DNA of 30,893 nucleotides from assembly GCA_046484325.1 (NCBI GenBank), contig JAWOJB010000071.1, positions 1 to 30,893 of the forward strand. The letters run 5' to 3'. The number at the start of each line of letters is the position of its first letter. Position 1 is the first letter of the stretch. A model generated the notes under the pieces. The model did not search any database. It was not told where the DNA came from and saw only the letters and a list, made by a program, of their open reading frames with translations. The stretch is from JAWOJB01 sp046484325. Lineage in GTDB: Bacteria > Actinomycetota > Acidimicrobiia > Spongiisociales > ZC4RG35. The position numbers were made by a program, and so were the translations under genes. Shown here piece after piece: positions 23,331 to 30,893 of this stretch.

Positions 23331-24614
23331 GTGCACTTCAAGCGCATGACGTGGCTGGCGCTCGTCGCCGCCTTCGCCATGGTCGTCGCGGCCTGCGGCG
23401 GTGGCGAGGCCGAGGAGACGACCACCACGACCGCGGCCGAGGCCACCACGACCACGGCCGCACCCGAGACGACCACGACGGCGGCAGCCGCCGCCTCGTT
23501 GCTGGTGTGGGCCGACGAGAACCGGGCCCCGGTCGTCCAGGCCGTGGCCCCCGCCTTCACCGAGGCGACCGGCGTCGAGGTGAAGGTCGAGATCGTCGAC
23601 TTCGGCCAGATCAAAGACCAGGTCGGCGTGGCCGGCCCGGCCGGCGAAGGTCCCGATATCTTCGTCGGCGCCCACGACTGGACCGGTGAGCTGGCCGCCA
23701 ACGGCGTGATCTCCCCGATCGACCTCGGGGCCAAGGCCGGGGACTTCTTCCCGGTGGCGCTCCAGGCGTTCAGCTTCGAGGGGTCGCTCTTCGCGGTCCC
23801 CTATGCCACCGAGGCGATCGCCCTCTACTACAACACCGATCTCGTCCCCGAGGCGCCGGAGACCTTCGAGGAGATCGGCGCGATCTGCGATGCTCTCGAG
23901 GGCATCGAGAACTGCGTCGGGGTTCCGGGCGGTGGTGATGGCGCCGACGCCTATCACAACTACCCGTTCGTGTCGGCGCTCGGCGGCTACATCTTCGCCT
24001 ATGACGAGGCCACCGGGTACGACACCGCGGATGTGGGTCTGGACAGCGAGGGCGCCGTCGCCGGCGTGACCTTCCTCGAGGGCCTCGTCGCCGACGGGGT
24101 GGTGGGCTCGGTCAACTACGACACGGCCAAGAACCTCTTCCTCGAGGGCCAGCAGCCGTTCTGGATGACCGGCCCGTGGGAGCGCGGCACGCTCGAGGGC
24201 CAGGACACCGTGAACTGGGCCGTTGCCAAGCTCCCCACCATCGAGGGCAACGCCCCGGCACCGTTCGTGGGCGCCCAGGGGATGTTCCTGTCGGCCTTCA
24301 GCGAGAACACACTGATCGCCCAGTCGTTCCTGCTCGACTTCATCGCCACCGAGGAGGCGATGCAGGCCCTGTACGACGCCGACCCGCGCAACCCCTCATT
24401 CATCCCGGTGTTCGAGGCGCTCGCTGACGACCCGGTGGCCCAGACGTTCGCCGCATCGGCGGCCGACGGCAACCCGATGCCGAACGTGCCCCAGATGGGC
24501 TCGGTGTGGGGACCGCTCGGAGACAACCTGCTCCTTGTGCGCAACGCCGCGCTCGGGGCCGACGAGGCCATGGCCAACGCCGCCCAGGCGGTTCGGGACG
24601 CCATCGCCGGCTGA
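23331..24614 (+). CDS. Maltose/maltodextrin-type ABC transporter binding lipoprotein
   Basis: From GTG 23331 the 427-residue product begins with a lipoprotein signal peptide, and VVAAC gives lipidated Cys22. A Thr/Ala-rich linker (about residues 29-56) with three runs of four or five threonines follows, then the solute-binding fold. MalE-like features are the GPDIFVGAHDWTGELAANG segment and the hinge-region text EGSLFAVPYATEAIALYYN. The protein is anchored outside the membrane and delivers an oligosaccharide to the two permeases encoded downstream. The neighbouring GH13 enzyme points to an alpha-1,4-glucan oligosaccharide. A strong hairpin lies on each side of the gene, so its expression may differ from that of the permeases. 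Confidence 0.9.
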   Translation: MHFKRMTWLALVAAFAMVVAACGGGEAEETTTTTAAEATTTTAAPETTTTAAAAASLLVWADENRAPVVQAVAPAFTEATGVEVKVEIVDFGQIKDQVGVAGPAGEGPDIFVGAHDWTGELAANGVISPIDLGAKAGDFFPVALQAFSFEGSLFAVPYATEAIALYYNTDLVPEAPETFEEIGAICDALEGIENCVGVPGGGDGADAYHNYPFVSALGGYIFAYDEATGYDTADVGLDSEGAVAGVTFLEGLVADGVVGSVNYDTAKNLFLEGQQPFWMTGPWERGTLEGQDTVNWAVAKLPTIEGNAPAPFVGAQGMFLSAFSENTLIAQSFLLDFIATEEAMQALYDADPRNPSFIPVFEALADDPVAQTFAASAADGNPMPNVPQMGSVWGPLGDNLLLVRNAALGADEAMANAAQAVRDAIAG

Positions 24615-24635
24615 CCGACCGTCACGTTCCGATGC

Positions 24636-24663
24636 TGGAGGGCCCCCGTCCGGGGGCCCTCCA
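24636..24663 (+). terminator. Strong hairpin after the binding-protein gene
   Basis: TGGAGGGCCCCCG (24636-24648) and CGGGGGCCCTCCA (24651-24663) form a perfect 13-bp inverted repeat with a 2-nt centre. It begins 21 bp after the stop codon. No U-run follows, as is common in GC-rich actinobacteria. It may end most transcripts or protect the binding-protein mRNA, giving more binding protein than permease. Confidence 0.7.
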
Positions 24664-24704
24664 CGCGTCCGGTGTCCCGTGACGTCGGCCTGGGACTCGA
24701 CTGG

Positions 24705-24710
24705 TATCGT
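24705..24710 (+). promoter_or_regulatory. Candidate -10 box (TATCGT) for the first permease gene
   Basis: TATCGT ends 9 nt before GTG 24720, downstream of the strong hairpin. It could restart transcription for the permease and glycosidase genes. There is no clear -35 box and no ribosome binding site. Confidence 0.35.
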
Positions 24711-24719
24711 CGCCCCACC

Positions 24720-26357
24720 GTGACCGCCGTTCAGGAGCGTGACCCGGACACCGGCCAGTCCCGCTGGGAGTTCACGCGTGGTTTCTGGCTGCGGCTGGCG
24801 GCGCTCGGGCTCTTCGACGCCGGCGTGATCGCCCTCGTCCCCATCCTGTGGGCGGCCGATTCGCTCACGTTGCTCGTCTTCGTCCTCGGCTCCGCCACCC
24901 TCGTCAACTACGCCTATCTCTCCGCCCGTTCTCAGGCGCTCAAGTGGCTCACCCCAGGGCTCATCCTCATGGCGCTCTTCGTGGTGTGGCCGCTCGTCTA
25001 CACGGCCTATGTGTCGCTCACCAACTGGCAGACCGGCAACGTGCTCACCAAGTCGCAGGCAATCGGCCGGCTCGAGTCGCGGCCCCTGCTGACCGGCGAC
25101 TCGGTGCCGCTGTCGCTGTGGGTGTTCCGCAACGACGACGGCGACCTGCGGTTCCTCGCCGAGGACCCCGAAGGAACCCGCTACTTCGGAGAGCCCCGAT
25201 TCCGCACGGACGAGCCGCTCGAGGATCCGCTGGAGGACCCCGAGGAGCTGGGGGTCGTGGACGAGGACGGAGACGGCGTCCCCGAGTCGATCGGCGGCTT
25301 TCGCAGGCTCCTCCTCGGCGAGCTCATCGCGATCGCCAACGATCTCGAGCGGCTGGTCCTCGACGTGCCCGGGGTGGGCATCGTCCAGGTGCAGACCCCG
25401 ACCACCGCCCGCCTCATCGAGGCGACCCAGCGCTACATCTATGACCCCGAGACCGACACCCTGTTCGACGCCCAGCGCGGCGTGACCTGCGAAGCGGGGG
25501 TCGGCCAGTTCGTGTGCGAGGGCGTGCCGCTCTTCCAGATCGACGGGGCGGCGCCAGGCTGGCGGGAGGCGATCGGGTTCGACAACTACGTGGCGATCTT
25601 CACCAACCCGCGGATCCGGGATCCGTTCGTCAAGGTGTTCACCTGGAACGTGGTGTTCGCCCTGCTCTCGGTCGTCTTCACCTTCAGCCTCGGCCTGCTC
25701 CTGTCCAACGCCCTCCAGGTCGACAAGCTCAGGGGGAAGGCCTTCTACCGCTCGATCTTCATCATCCCCTATGCCATCCCCGCCTTCATCTCCACCATCG
25801 TGTGGCGGGGTCTGCTCAACGACCGGTTCGGGCAGGTGAACCGGGTTCTCGACGTGATCGGCATCGACGCCATCCCCTGGCTCCGCGACCCCTTCTGGGC
25901 CAAGGTGGCCGTGCTGCTCGTCAACCTATGGCTCGGCTTCCCCTACATGTTCTTGATCACCACCGGTGCGCTCCAGGCGATCCCCGGCGAGTTGAAGGAG
26001 GCGGCCCGGGTGGACGGAGCCGGCCCGGCCCGGGTGTTCAGCACCATCACGCTGCCCCTGCTGCTCGTGTCCACCGCGCCGCTCCTGATCGGGTCGTTCG
26101 CCTTCAACTTCAACAACTTCGTGCTGATCTTCCTCCTCACCAACGGTGGCCCACCGGTTGCCGGCGCCGCCGTCCCCGTCGGGGAGACCGACATCCTCAT
26201 CTCGTTCACCTTCAACATCGCCGTGCAGTCCGGGCGAGGACAGCAGTTCGCCCTCGCCTCGGCGATCGTGCTGATCATCTTCTTCATCGTGGCGGCCATC
26301 TCTGCCTTCAGCTTCCGGTTCACCAAACGCCTGGAGGACGTCTATGGCAACGTCTGA
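24720..26357 (+). CDS. MalF-type sugar ABC transporter permease
   Basis: From GTG 24720 the product has 545 residues. Three N-terminal spans lead to a long extracytoplasmic region of about 180 residues (roughly 105-285). It is acidic, contains a DEDGDGVPES-like segment and has two cysteines (CEAGVGQFVC) that could form a disulfide. This recalls the large P2 loop of E. coli MalF. The C-terminal half has the transport spans and the EAA loop ELKEAARVDGAGPARVF that contacts the ATPase. It pairs with the MalG-type permease, whose start overlaps by 14 bp. The alternative start at 24672 lies upstream of the candidate -10 box and is less likely. Confidence 0.9.
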   Translation: MTAVQERDPDTGQSRWEFTRGFWLRLAALGLFDAGVIALVPILWAADSLTLLVFVLGSATLVNYAYLSARSQALKWLTPGLILMALFVVWPLVYTAYVSLTNWQTGNVLTKSQAIGRLESRPLLTGDSVPLSLWVFRNDDGDLRFLAEDPEGTRYFGEPRFRTDEPLEDPLEDPEELGVVDEDGDGVPESIGGFRRLLLGELIAIANDLERLVLDVPGVGIVQVQTPTTARLIEATQRYIYDPETDTLFDAQRGVTCEAGVGQFVCEGVPLFQIDGAAPGWREAIGFDNYVAIFTNPRIRDPFVKVFTWNVVFALLSVVFTFSLGLLLSNALQVDKLRGKAFYRSIFIIPYAIPAFISTIVWRGLLNDRFGQVNRVLDVIGIDAIPWLRDPFWAKVAVLLVNLWLGFPYMFLITTGALQAIPGELKEAARVDGAGPARVFSTITLPLLLVSTAPLLIGSFAFNFNNFVLIFLLTNGGPPVAGAAVPVGETDILISFTFNIAVQSGRGQQFALASAIVLIIFFIVAAISAFSFRFTKRLEDVYGNV

Positions 26358-27261
26358 GACCACCACGGTCACCGCCCAGACGACCAGGGTCCGCAGCAAC
26401 CGGCCTAGCCTGCTGCGGTGGGCGCGGGAGGTCGGATGGCGTCATCTCCTCCTGCTCTCCTTCGCCGCCTTCGCCCTCTTCCCGGTGGCGTGGATCGTGT
26501 CGGGCTCGTTCAACGCCGTCGACAACCAGGCAGCGGTCAGCATCATCCCCGACGAGGTGACGACCGACAACTACACCGAGCTGTTCACCGACCCCAACAC
26601 CCCGGTCGACCGCTGGCTGTGGAACTCGTGGAGGGTGGGACTCGTCGCCGCCTCCCTCAACGTGGTGGTGGCGGCGCTCGCCGCCTACGCCTTCAGCCGG
26701 CTCCGCTTCCGGGGGCGCCGGGTGGGGCTCATCACCCTCCTGCTGGTTCAGGTGTTCCCCCAGTTCCTCGGGTTCATCGCGTTGTTCATCCTGGCCCAGC
26801 AGATGGGAGAGGTCTTCCCGCAGGCGGGCCTCGACACCCACGTCTTCCTCATCCTCGTCTACCTGGGAGGCGCCATCGGGTTCAACGCCTTCCTCATCAA
26901 GGGGTTCATGGACACGATCCCCGACAGCCTCGACGAGTCGGCCAGAGTCGACGGCGCCTCGGCCTGGGTGATCTTCTCGCGGATCGTCTTTCCCCTCTCC
27001 CGGCCGGTGCTGGCGGTGATCTTCATCATCACCTTCATCAACATCTTCTCCGAGTACATCCTCGCCCGAACCCTGCTGCGCTCGACCCAGCAGTTCACCC
27101 TGGCGGTGGGGCTGCAGCTGTTCGTTCAGAGCGACTATGCATCGAAGTGGGGCAACCTCACGGCGGCCGCGGTCGTGGGTGCCCTTCCCATCGTTCTGAC
27201 GTTTCTCATCGCCCAGCGTCAGATCATCGGCGGACTCACCCAGGGTGCCGTCAAGGGCTAG
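26344..27261 (+). CDS. MalG-type sugar ABC transporter permease
   Basis: The 305-residue permease has about six spans. The EAA loop reads DSLDESARVDGASAWVIF and is followed by FPLSRPVLAVIFIITFIN. The end, RQIIGGLTQGAVKG, is the usual MalG-like C-terminus. It forms the membrane channel with the MalF-type protein. The start overlaps that gene by 14 bp, and the next gene, a GH13 enzyme, begins 17 bp before this stop, so the three are probably translated together. No MalK/MsmK-type ATPase is in the window; a shared ATPase elsewhere is expected. Confidence 0.92.
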   Translation: MATSETTTVTAQTTRVRSNRPSLLRWAREVGWRHLLLLSFAAFALFPVAWIVSGSFNAVDNQAAVSIIPDEVTTDNYTELFTDPNTPVDRWLWNSWRVGLVAASLNVVVAALAAYAFSRLRFRGRRVGLITLLLVQVFPQFLGFIALFILAQQMGEVFPQAGLDTHVFLILVYLGGAIGFNAFLIKGFMDTIPDSLDESARVDGASAWVIFSRIVFPLSRPVLAVIFIITFINIFSEYILARTLLRSTQQFTLAVGLQLFVQSDYASKWGNLTAAAVVGALPIVLTFLIAQRQIIGGLTQGAVKG

Positions 27262-29092
27262 GCCTCGCCGGTTCCCGACCGACCACGGGGTCTACGGGAG
27301 CCCGGGCGATCTGTCGCCGTGGGATCTCCGGTTCGACCCCGGGCGGCGTGCCCACCTCGACGCCGCCCCCGACGGGGCGGTGCGACTCCGGGTGTGGGCC
27401 GAGCCCTCCCTCGCAGAGGGCATGCTGGTGACACGGTCGGGTGCCGGCGTGCTCGGGCACCCGATGGAGCCGGTGGCGCGCACCATCCGCTTCACGTTCT
27501 GGGAGGTGGTGGCCGGGCCGTTCCCCGCCGGGACCGAGTACACCTTCGCCTTCCGGGCCCCCAACGGCAAGGGGGTGTACCTGGTGCCATCCGGTGTGAC
27601 GAACGCCGTCGAGCGGATCGATCGCTGGCCCCTGGTCCCGCCGCCGCCGATGACCGTGCCCGAGTGGGCGCAGGGTCCCGTCATCTATCAGATATTCCCC
27701 GACCGGTTCGCCCGGGGAGCGCCGGTGCCCGATCCTGCCGGCGCGGAGCCGTGGGGGGCGCCGCCCCGCAGCCGGGGCTTCCAGGGCGGCGACCTGCCCG
27801 GGATCACCGCCCGCCTGCCCTATCTGGCCGACCTCGGCGTGGAAGTCCTCTACCTCAACCCGATCTTCACCTCTCCCTCGAACCACCGCTACGACACAGT
27901 CGACTACTACACGGTCGATCCGATGCTCGGGGGCAACGAGGCCCTCCGCACGCTGGTCGAGGAGGCTCACCGGCGCTCGATCCGGGTGATCCTCGATGCC
28001 TCCTTCAACCACGTCCATCCCCGGTTCTTCGCCTTCCAGGACCTCGTTCGCCGGGGCCGGCGCTCCGCCTACCGGGGCTGGTTCGTGGTGGAGGACTGGC
28101 CGCTGCGGGTGAAGGTGAGGACGTCCGGTCGTCGGCGGTGGGTGGAGGAGTGGATCCCCACGTGGGAGGAGCAGGTCGGGCTGCCGGTGGAGCGGGCGGA
28201 CGGCCACTGGCCTCCGGTGGAGCCCACCTACCAGGCCTGGTACTCGGTACCCACCATGCCGAGGGTCGACCTCTCGCATCCCGAGGCCCGCGCCTACATG
28301 CTCGAGGTCGCCGCCCACTGGCCTCGCGAATACGGCACCGACGGCTGGCGCATGGACGTCGCCCGGTACGTCGACCCCGACTTCTGGGACGACTTCCGCA
28401 CCGCGGTCCGGGCGGTGAACCCCGAGGCCTATCTGCTGTGCGAGGTGATGGGCGATGCCTCGACCTGGCTCGAGGGGGACCGGTTCGACGCCACCATGAA
28501 CTACACGTTCCGGGATCTGTGCATCCGCTTCTTCGCCACGGGGGAGATCGACGGGGCGGAGTTGCTCGACGACGCCTCCCGGCTGTGGGCGTCGTACCCG
28601 TGGCCGGTCACGCTGGCCAACCAGAACCTGCTGTCGAGCCATGACACGCCGCGGTTCCTCACCGTGGCGGGGGGCGAGGCCTGGCGGCTGCGGCTCGCCA
28701 CCGTGTTCCAGTTCACCTTCCCCGGAGCCCCCGGTGTGTACTACGGCGACGAGCAGGGCATGGAGGGCGGTCACGATCCCGACTGCCGGGGTGCGTTCCC
28801 GTCCGATCCCGCCGGACACGAGGTCCACGCCACCATCGAGCAGCTGTCTCGTTTGCGACGGGACGAGCCCGCCCTGGTGAGGGGGGAGTGGCGTCCGCTC
28901 CACGGCGACGGGGACCTCGTCGTCTTCGAGCGGCGGGCGGGGCGCCACCGCCTCGTCGTCGCCATCAACCGCGGCCCGCGGCGTGCCCGGTTCGACGGCA
29001 TCAGTCCAGCCGCACGGATCAGGTGGGGCGAGGGCGGTCTCGACGGGACGATCCTGACCGTCGGCCCCCACCGTGCGGTGGTCGCCGGCTGA
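27245..29092 (+). CDS. GH13 alpha-glucan hydrolase (cyclomaltodextrinase/neopullulanase-like)
   Basis: The 615-residue enzyme has no signal peptide. An N-terminal beta-rich domain (about 1-130) resembles that of GH13_20 maltogenic amylases and is followed by the catalytic barrel from QGPVIYQIFPDRF. The conserved regions are DASFNH (Asp251, His256), GWRMDVARY (nucleophile Asp371), LLCEVMGD (acid/base Glu400) and LLSSHDTPR (His466, Asp467). A C-terminal beta domain closes the chain. It should cut imported maltodextrins or cyclodextrins in the cytoplasm. The GTG start overlaps the MalG-type gene by 17 bp. Exact specificity cannot be read by eye. Confidence 0.92.
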   Translation: MPSRARPRRFPTDHGVYGSPGDLSPWDLRFDPGRRAHLDAAPDGAVRLRVWAEPSLAEGMLVTRSGAGVLGHPMEPVARTIRFTFWEVVAGPFPAGTEYTFAFRAPNGKGVYLVPSGVTNAVERIDRWPLVPPPPMTVPEWAQGPVIYQIFPDRFARGAPVPDPAGAEPWGAPPRSRGFQGGDLPGITARLPYLADLGVEVLYLNPIFTSPSNHRYDTVDYYTVDPMLGGNEALRTLVEEAHRRSIRVILDASFNHVHPRFFAFQDLVRRGRRSAYRGWFVVEDWPLRVKVRTSGRRRWVEEWIPTWEEQVGLPVERADGHWPPVEPTYQAWYSVPTMPRVDLSHPEARAYMLEVAAHWPREYGTDGWRMDVARYVDPDFWDDFRTAVRAVNPEAYLLCEVMGDASTWLEGDRFDATMNYTFRDLCIRFFATGEIDGAELLDDASRLWASYPWPVTLANQNLLSSHDTPRFLTVAGGEAWRLRLATVFQFTFPGAPGVYYGDEQGMEGGHDPDCRGAFPSDPAGHEVHATIEQLSRLRRDEPALVRGEWRPLHGDGDLVVFERRAGRHRLVVAINRGPRRARFDGISPAARIRWGEGGLDGTILTVGPHRAVVAG

Positions 29093-29163
29093 CCGCTTGA
29101 TCCCTGCTTTAGACGCCGGGCCCTACGTTGGGGCCACCCCGTCCCCGAGGAGTTGGACCGACC

Positions 29164-29976
29164 GTGCCCCCGGACCCACGAATGCCGCTTCCCACCGGCC
29201 GTACCTGGCGCGATCTGCCGCCGGCCCCCCCGGTGGCGGCCCCCACGCCTCCCGTCGTGCCCGAGGCCGCCTCGCCGGTGGCGGTGGCCGCGCCCCGCCG
29301 CTGGCCGTGGGCGGTCGGAGCGCTCGGGGTCGTGCTCGCCGGCGTGCTGGTCGGGATGGTGGCGTTCCGGGGGGGCTCGGCGGGCCTGGCCCTCCAGGCA
29401 GCTCCTCCGACGACGGTCGCCCCACCCTCGGATCCGATCGTGCCCGCCCCGCCGCCGGAGCTCGGGGGTCCGCCCTCGTCGTCCACGGATCCCCTCGATG
29501 GCCTGGCGGAGGAGCTCGGCCGGCTGTTCGAGGGGCCCCTGCTCGATGAACTGCTGCGGGGCCTCACCGAGCGGGAGCCCGACACGCAAGAGGTCCAGCC
29601 CGAAGGAGGAGAGACCCCGCCCGGCGAGTCCGTCCGGTCGATCGAGGCGATCGTCATCGTGCCGGTGCCGCCACCCGACCACCGGATCTCGGCCAACACC
29701 CTCTATCTCGAGCCCGCCGGGGTCCGTCAGGAGCTCGTCCTCACCGGCCCGGTCGGTGAGATCGTCGTCGCCGGCGAGCGCGGCTCGGCGGCGTCCACAC
29801 CCATCGGAGAACCCGTAGCCGTGCGCGGCACCATGGGCGACCTCGTCGAGGCGGGCGGGAGGCTCGTGCTGGCGTGGCAAGAGTCGGAGTCCGTGGCGGT
29901 ACGGATCGATGCCCCGGCCGCCTTCGGGCGGGAGGCCCTCATTGCCCTCGCCGAGTCGCTGGAGGTGGCGCCGTGA
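29164..29976 (+). CDS. Pro-rich single-span membrane protein preceding MoxR, function unknown
   Basis: From GTG 29164 the product has 270 residues; ATG 29182 is an alternative. A proline/alanine-rich cytoplasmic segment of about 45 residues leads to one membrane span (AVGALGVVLAGVLVGMVAF). An outside Pro/Thr-rich stretch, an acidic helix (DGLAEELGRLFEGPLLDELL) and a strand-rich C-terminal domain of about 100 residues follow. No family is recognised. A GAGGAG-like ribosome binding site lies at 29147-29152. The stop overlaps the MoxR start by 4 bp, so it is probably part of the MoxR system of that operon. Confidence 0.75.
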   Translation: MPPDPRMPLPTGRTWRDLPPAPPVAAPTPPVVPEAASPVAVAAPRRWPWAVGALGVVLAGVLVGMVAFRGGSAGLALQAAPPTTVAPPSDPIVPAPPPELGGPPSSSTDPLDGLAEELGRLFEGPLLDELLRGLTEREPDTQEVQPEGGETPPGESVRSIEAIVIVPVPPPDHRISANTLYLEPAGVRQELVLTGPVGEIVVAGERGSAASTPIGEPVAVRGTMGDLVEAGGRLVLAWQESESVAVRIDAPAAFGREALIALAESLEVAP

Positions 29977-30893
29977 GCGATCTCCCCCCCGTTCGCCACA
30001 TCGATCACGACACCGCCCGGGGCCTGCTGGAGGACGCCCAACGGGAGATTCGCCGGGTGCTCGTCGGCCAGCAGCGCATGCTCGACCGGATCCTCGCCTC
30101 GCTCCTGTCGGGCGGTCACTGTCTGCTCGAAGGGGTCCCCGGCCTCGGCAAGACGATGACCCTCTCCACCCTGGCCAGGGTGATGGGCGGGACGTTCTCG
30201 CGGATCCAGTTCACGCCGGACCTCCTACCCGCGGACATCGTCGGTACCCGGATCTACCTGCAATCGCAGGAGCGGTTCGATGTCGAGCCCGGGCCTATCC
30301 TCGCCAACTTCGTGCTCGCCGACGAGATCAACCGGGCACCCGCCAAGGTGCAGTCGGCCATGCTCGAGGCCATGGCCGAGCGCCAGGTCACGGTGGGGGA
30401 CACGACCTTCCCGGCCCCCCGGCCGTTCCTCGTCATGGCTACCCAGAACCCGATCGAGTCGGAAGGCGTCTACCCGTTGCCCGAGGCTCAGCGCGATCGG
30501 TTCCTCATGCGGGTACCGGTCGAATATCCGACGCCGACCGAGGAGCGGGAGATCGTCCGGAGGATGGACGTGACACCGTCGGACGCCGGCCGGGTGCTCG
30601 ACCCCGACACCGTGGTCCGGCTCCAGCAGATCGCCGCCTCGCTGCCGGTCGAGGAGAGCGTCGTCGACTATGCGCTGCGCCTCGTCGAGACCACCCGTCA
30701 CCCCGCCCGGTTCGGCCTGCCCCAGCTCGACGGGCTCCTCGCCTACGGTGCCAGCCCTCGGGCCAGCATCGCCCTGATCCGGACCGCCCGCAGCCTCGCG
30801 CTGCTCCGGGGAAGGCCGGCGGCCACGCCCCAGGACGTGTACGACGTAGCGTACGACGTCCTCAACCACCGTCTGATCCTCTCCTATCAGGCT
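29973..30893 (+). CDS. MoxR-family AAA+ ATPase, C-terminus cut by window edge
   Basis: The frame is open from GTG 29973 to the right edge, 307 residues, which is most of a MoxR protein (usually about 320-350). Walker A is GVPGLGKT (Lys60), Walker B is FVLADEINRA (Asp117, Glu118) and sensor 1 is ATQNP (Asn159). The MoxR-specific segment PLPEAQRDRFLMR contains the likely arginine finger. The C-terminal lid helices are present. MoxR ATPases act as chaperones, usually beside DUF58 and VWA or transglutaminase genes, which may lie beyond the edge. The start overlaps the upstream membrane-protein gene by 4 bp. Confidence 0.93.
   Translation, partial: MSDLPPVRHIDHDTARGLLEDAQREIRRVLVGQQRMLDRILASLLSGGHCLLEGVPGLGKTMTLSTLARVMGGTFSRIQFTPDLLPADIVGTRIYLQSQERFDVEPGPILANFVLADEINRAPAKVQSAMLEAMAERQVTVGDTTFPAPRPFLVMATQNPIESEGVYPLPEAQRDRFLMRVPVEYPTPTEEREIVRRMDVTPSDAGRVLDPDTVVRLQQIAASLPVEESVVDYALRLVETTRHPARFGLPQLDGLLAYGASPRASIALIRTARSLALLRGRPAATPQDVYDVAYDVLNHRLILSYQA

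Noticed and set aside
27251..29071. 606-codon minus-strand open frame
   Set aside because: It is antisense to the GH13 gene, whose four conserved regions are complete.
1..30893. CRISPR arrays, insertion sequences, prophage genes, tRNA or rRNA genes
   Set aside because: No regularly spaced repeats, transposase or integrase motifs, phage proteins, or tRNA/rRNA signatures were seen by eye. A covariance-model search would be needed to exclude small RNAs.

Overview
The window comes from a very GC-rich genome with frequent GTG starts, 1-11 bp gene overlaps and TAnnnT boxes about 6 nt before start codons (leaderless transcription). Gene content (cyclase-ATPase regulator, LigC and a stand-alone LigD-type polymerase, a Thr/Ala-rich linker after a lipobox) points to an actinomycete. 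Acidimicrobiia or a relative is my best guess, from gene style only. No rRNA, tRNA, insertion sequence or CRISPR array was recognised, and no gene-free stretch exceeds about 180 bp.

Left part (1-10.6 kb). A minus-strand run, in transcription order, is a DMT-family transporter, an MFS exporter with an extra C-terminal domain, a crotonase lacking the usual catalytic glutamates, and a large cyclase-ATPase-TPR regulator cut by the left edge. A plus-strand membrane protein and a dienelactone-hydrolase-like protein follow. Next is a tight minus-strand three-gene operon: NifS-like class V aminotransferase, small helical protein, MOSC protein. Its content resembles a split molybdenum-cofactor sulfurase.

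Middle (10.7-19.9 kb). A stand-alone LigD/Prim-PolC-type polymerase and a LigC-type ATP-dependent DNA ligase flank a PlsC-like acyltransferase and a complete structural operon for a bidirectional NAD(H)-linked [NiFe]-hydrogenase, hoxE-F-U-Y-H plus its maturation protease. HoxE, HoxF and HoxU form the diaphorase, HoxY and HoxH the hydrogenase, and the protease trims HoxH after nickel insertion. The hyp genes for metal-centre assembly are not here. A BrkB/YihY membrane protein is divergent from ligC.

Right part (19.9-30.9 kb). A single-chain molybdenum hydroxylase (two [2Fe-2S] clusters fused to the Mo domains, no FAD domain) is followed by an unknown 184-aa protein. A maltodextrin-type module comes next: binding lipoprotein, two permeases and an intracellular GH13 enzyme, without its ATPase. 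The binding-protein gene is bracketed by two strong hairpins. The window ends with a Pro-rich, single-span membrane protein overlapping a MoxR-type AAA+ ATPase that runs off the right edge.

The most interesting hypothesis is functional: the NifS-like/MOSC operon may sulfurate the Mo cofactor of the hydroxylase encoded about 10 kb away. The most interesting layout is a DNA-repair pair separated by a hydrogenase operon.
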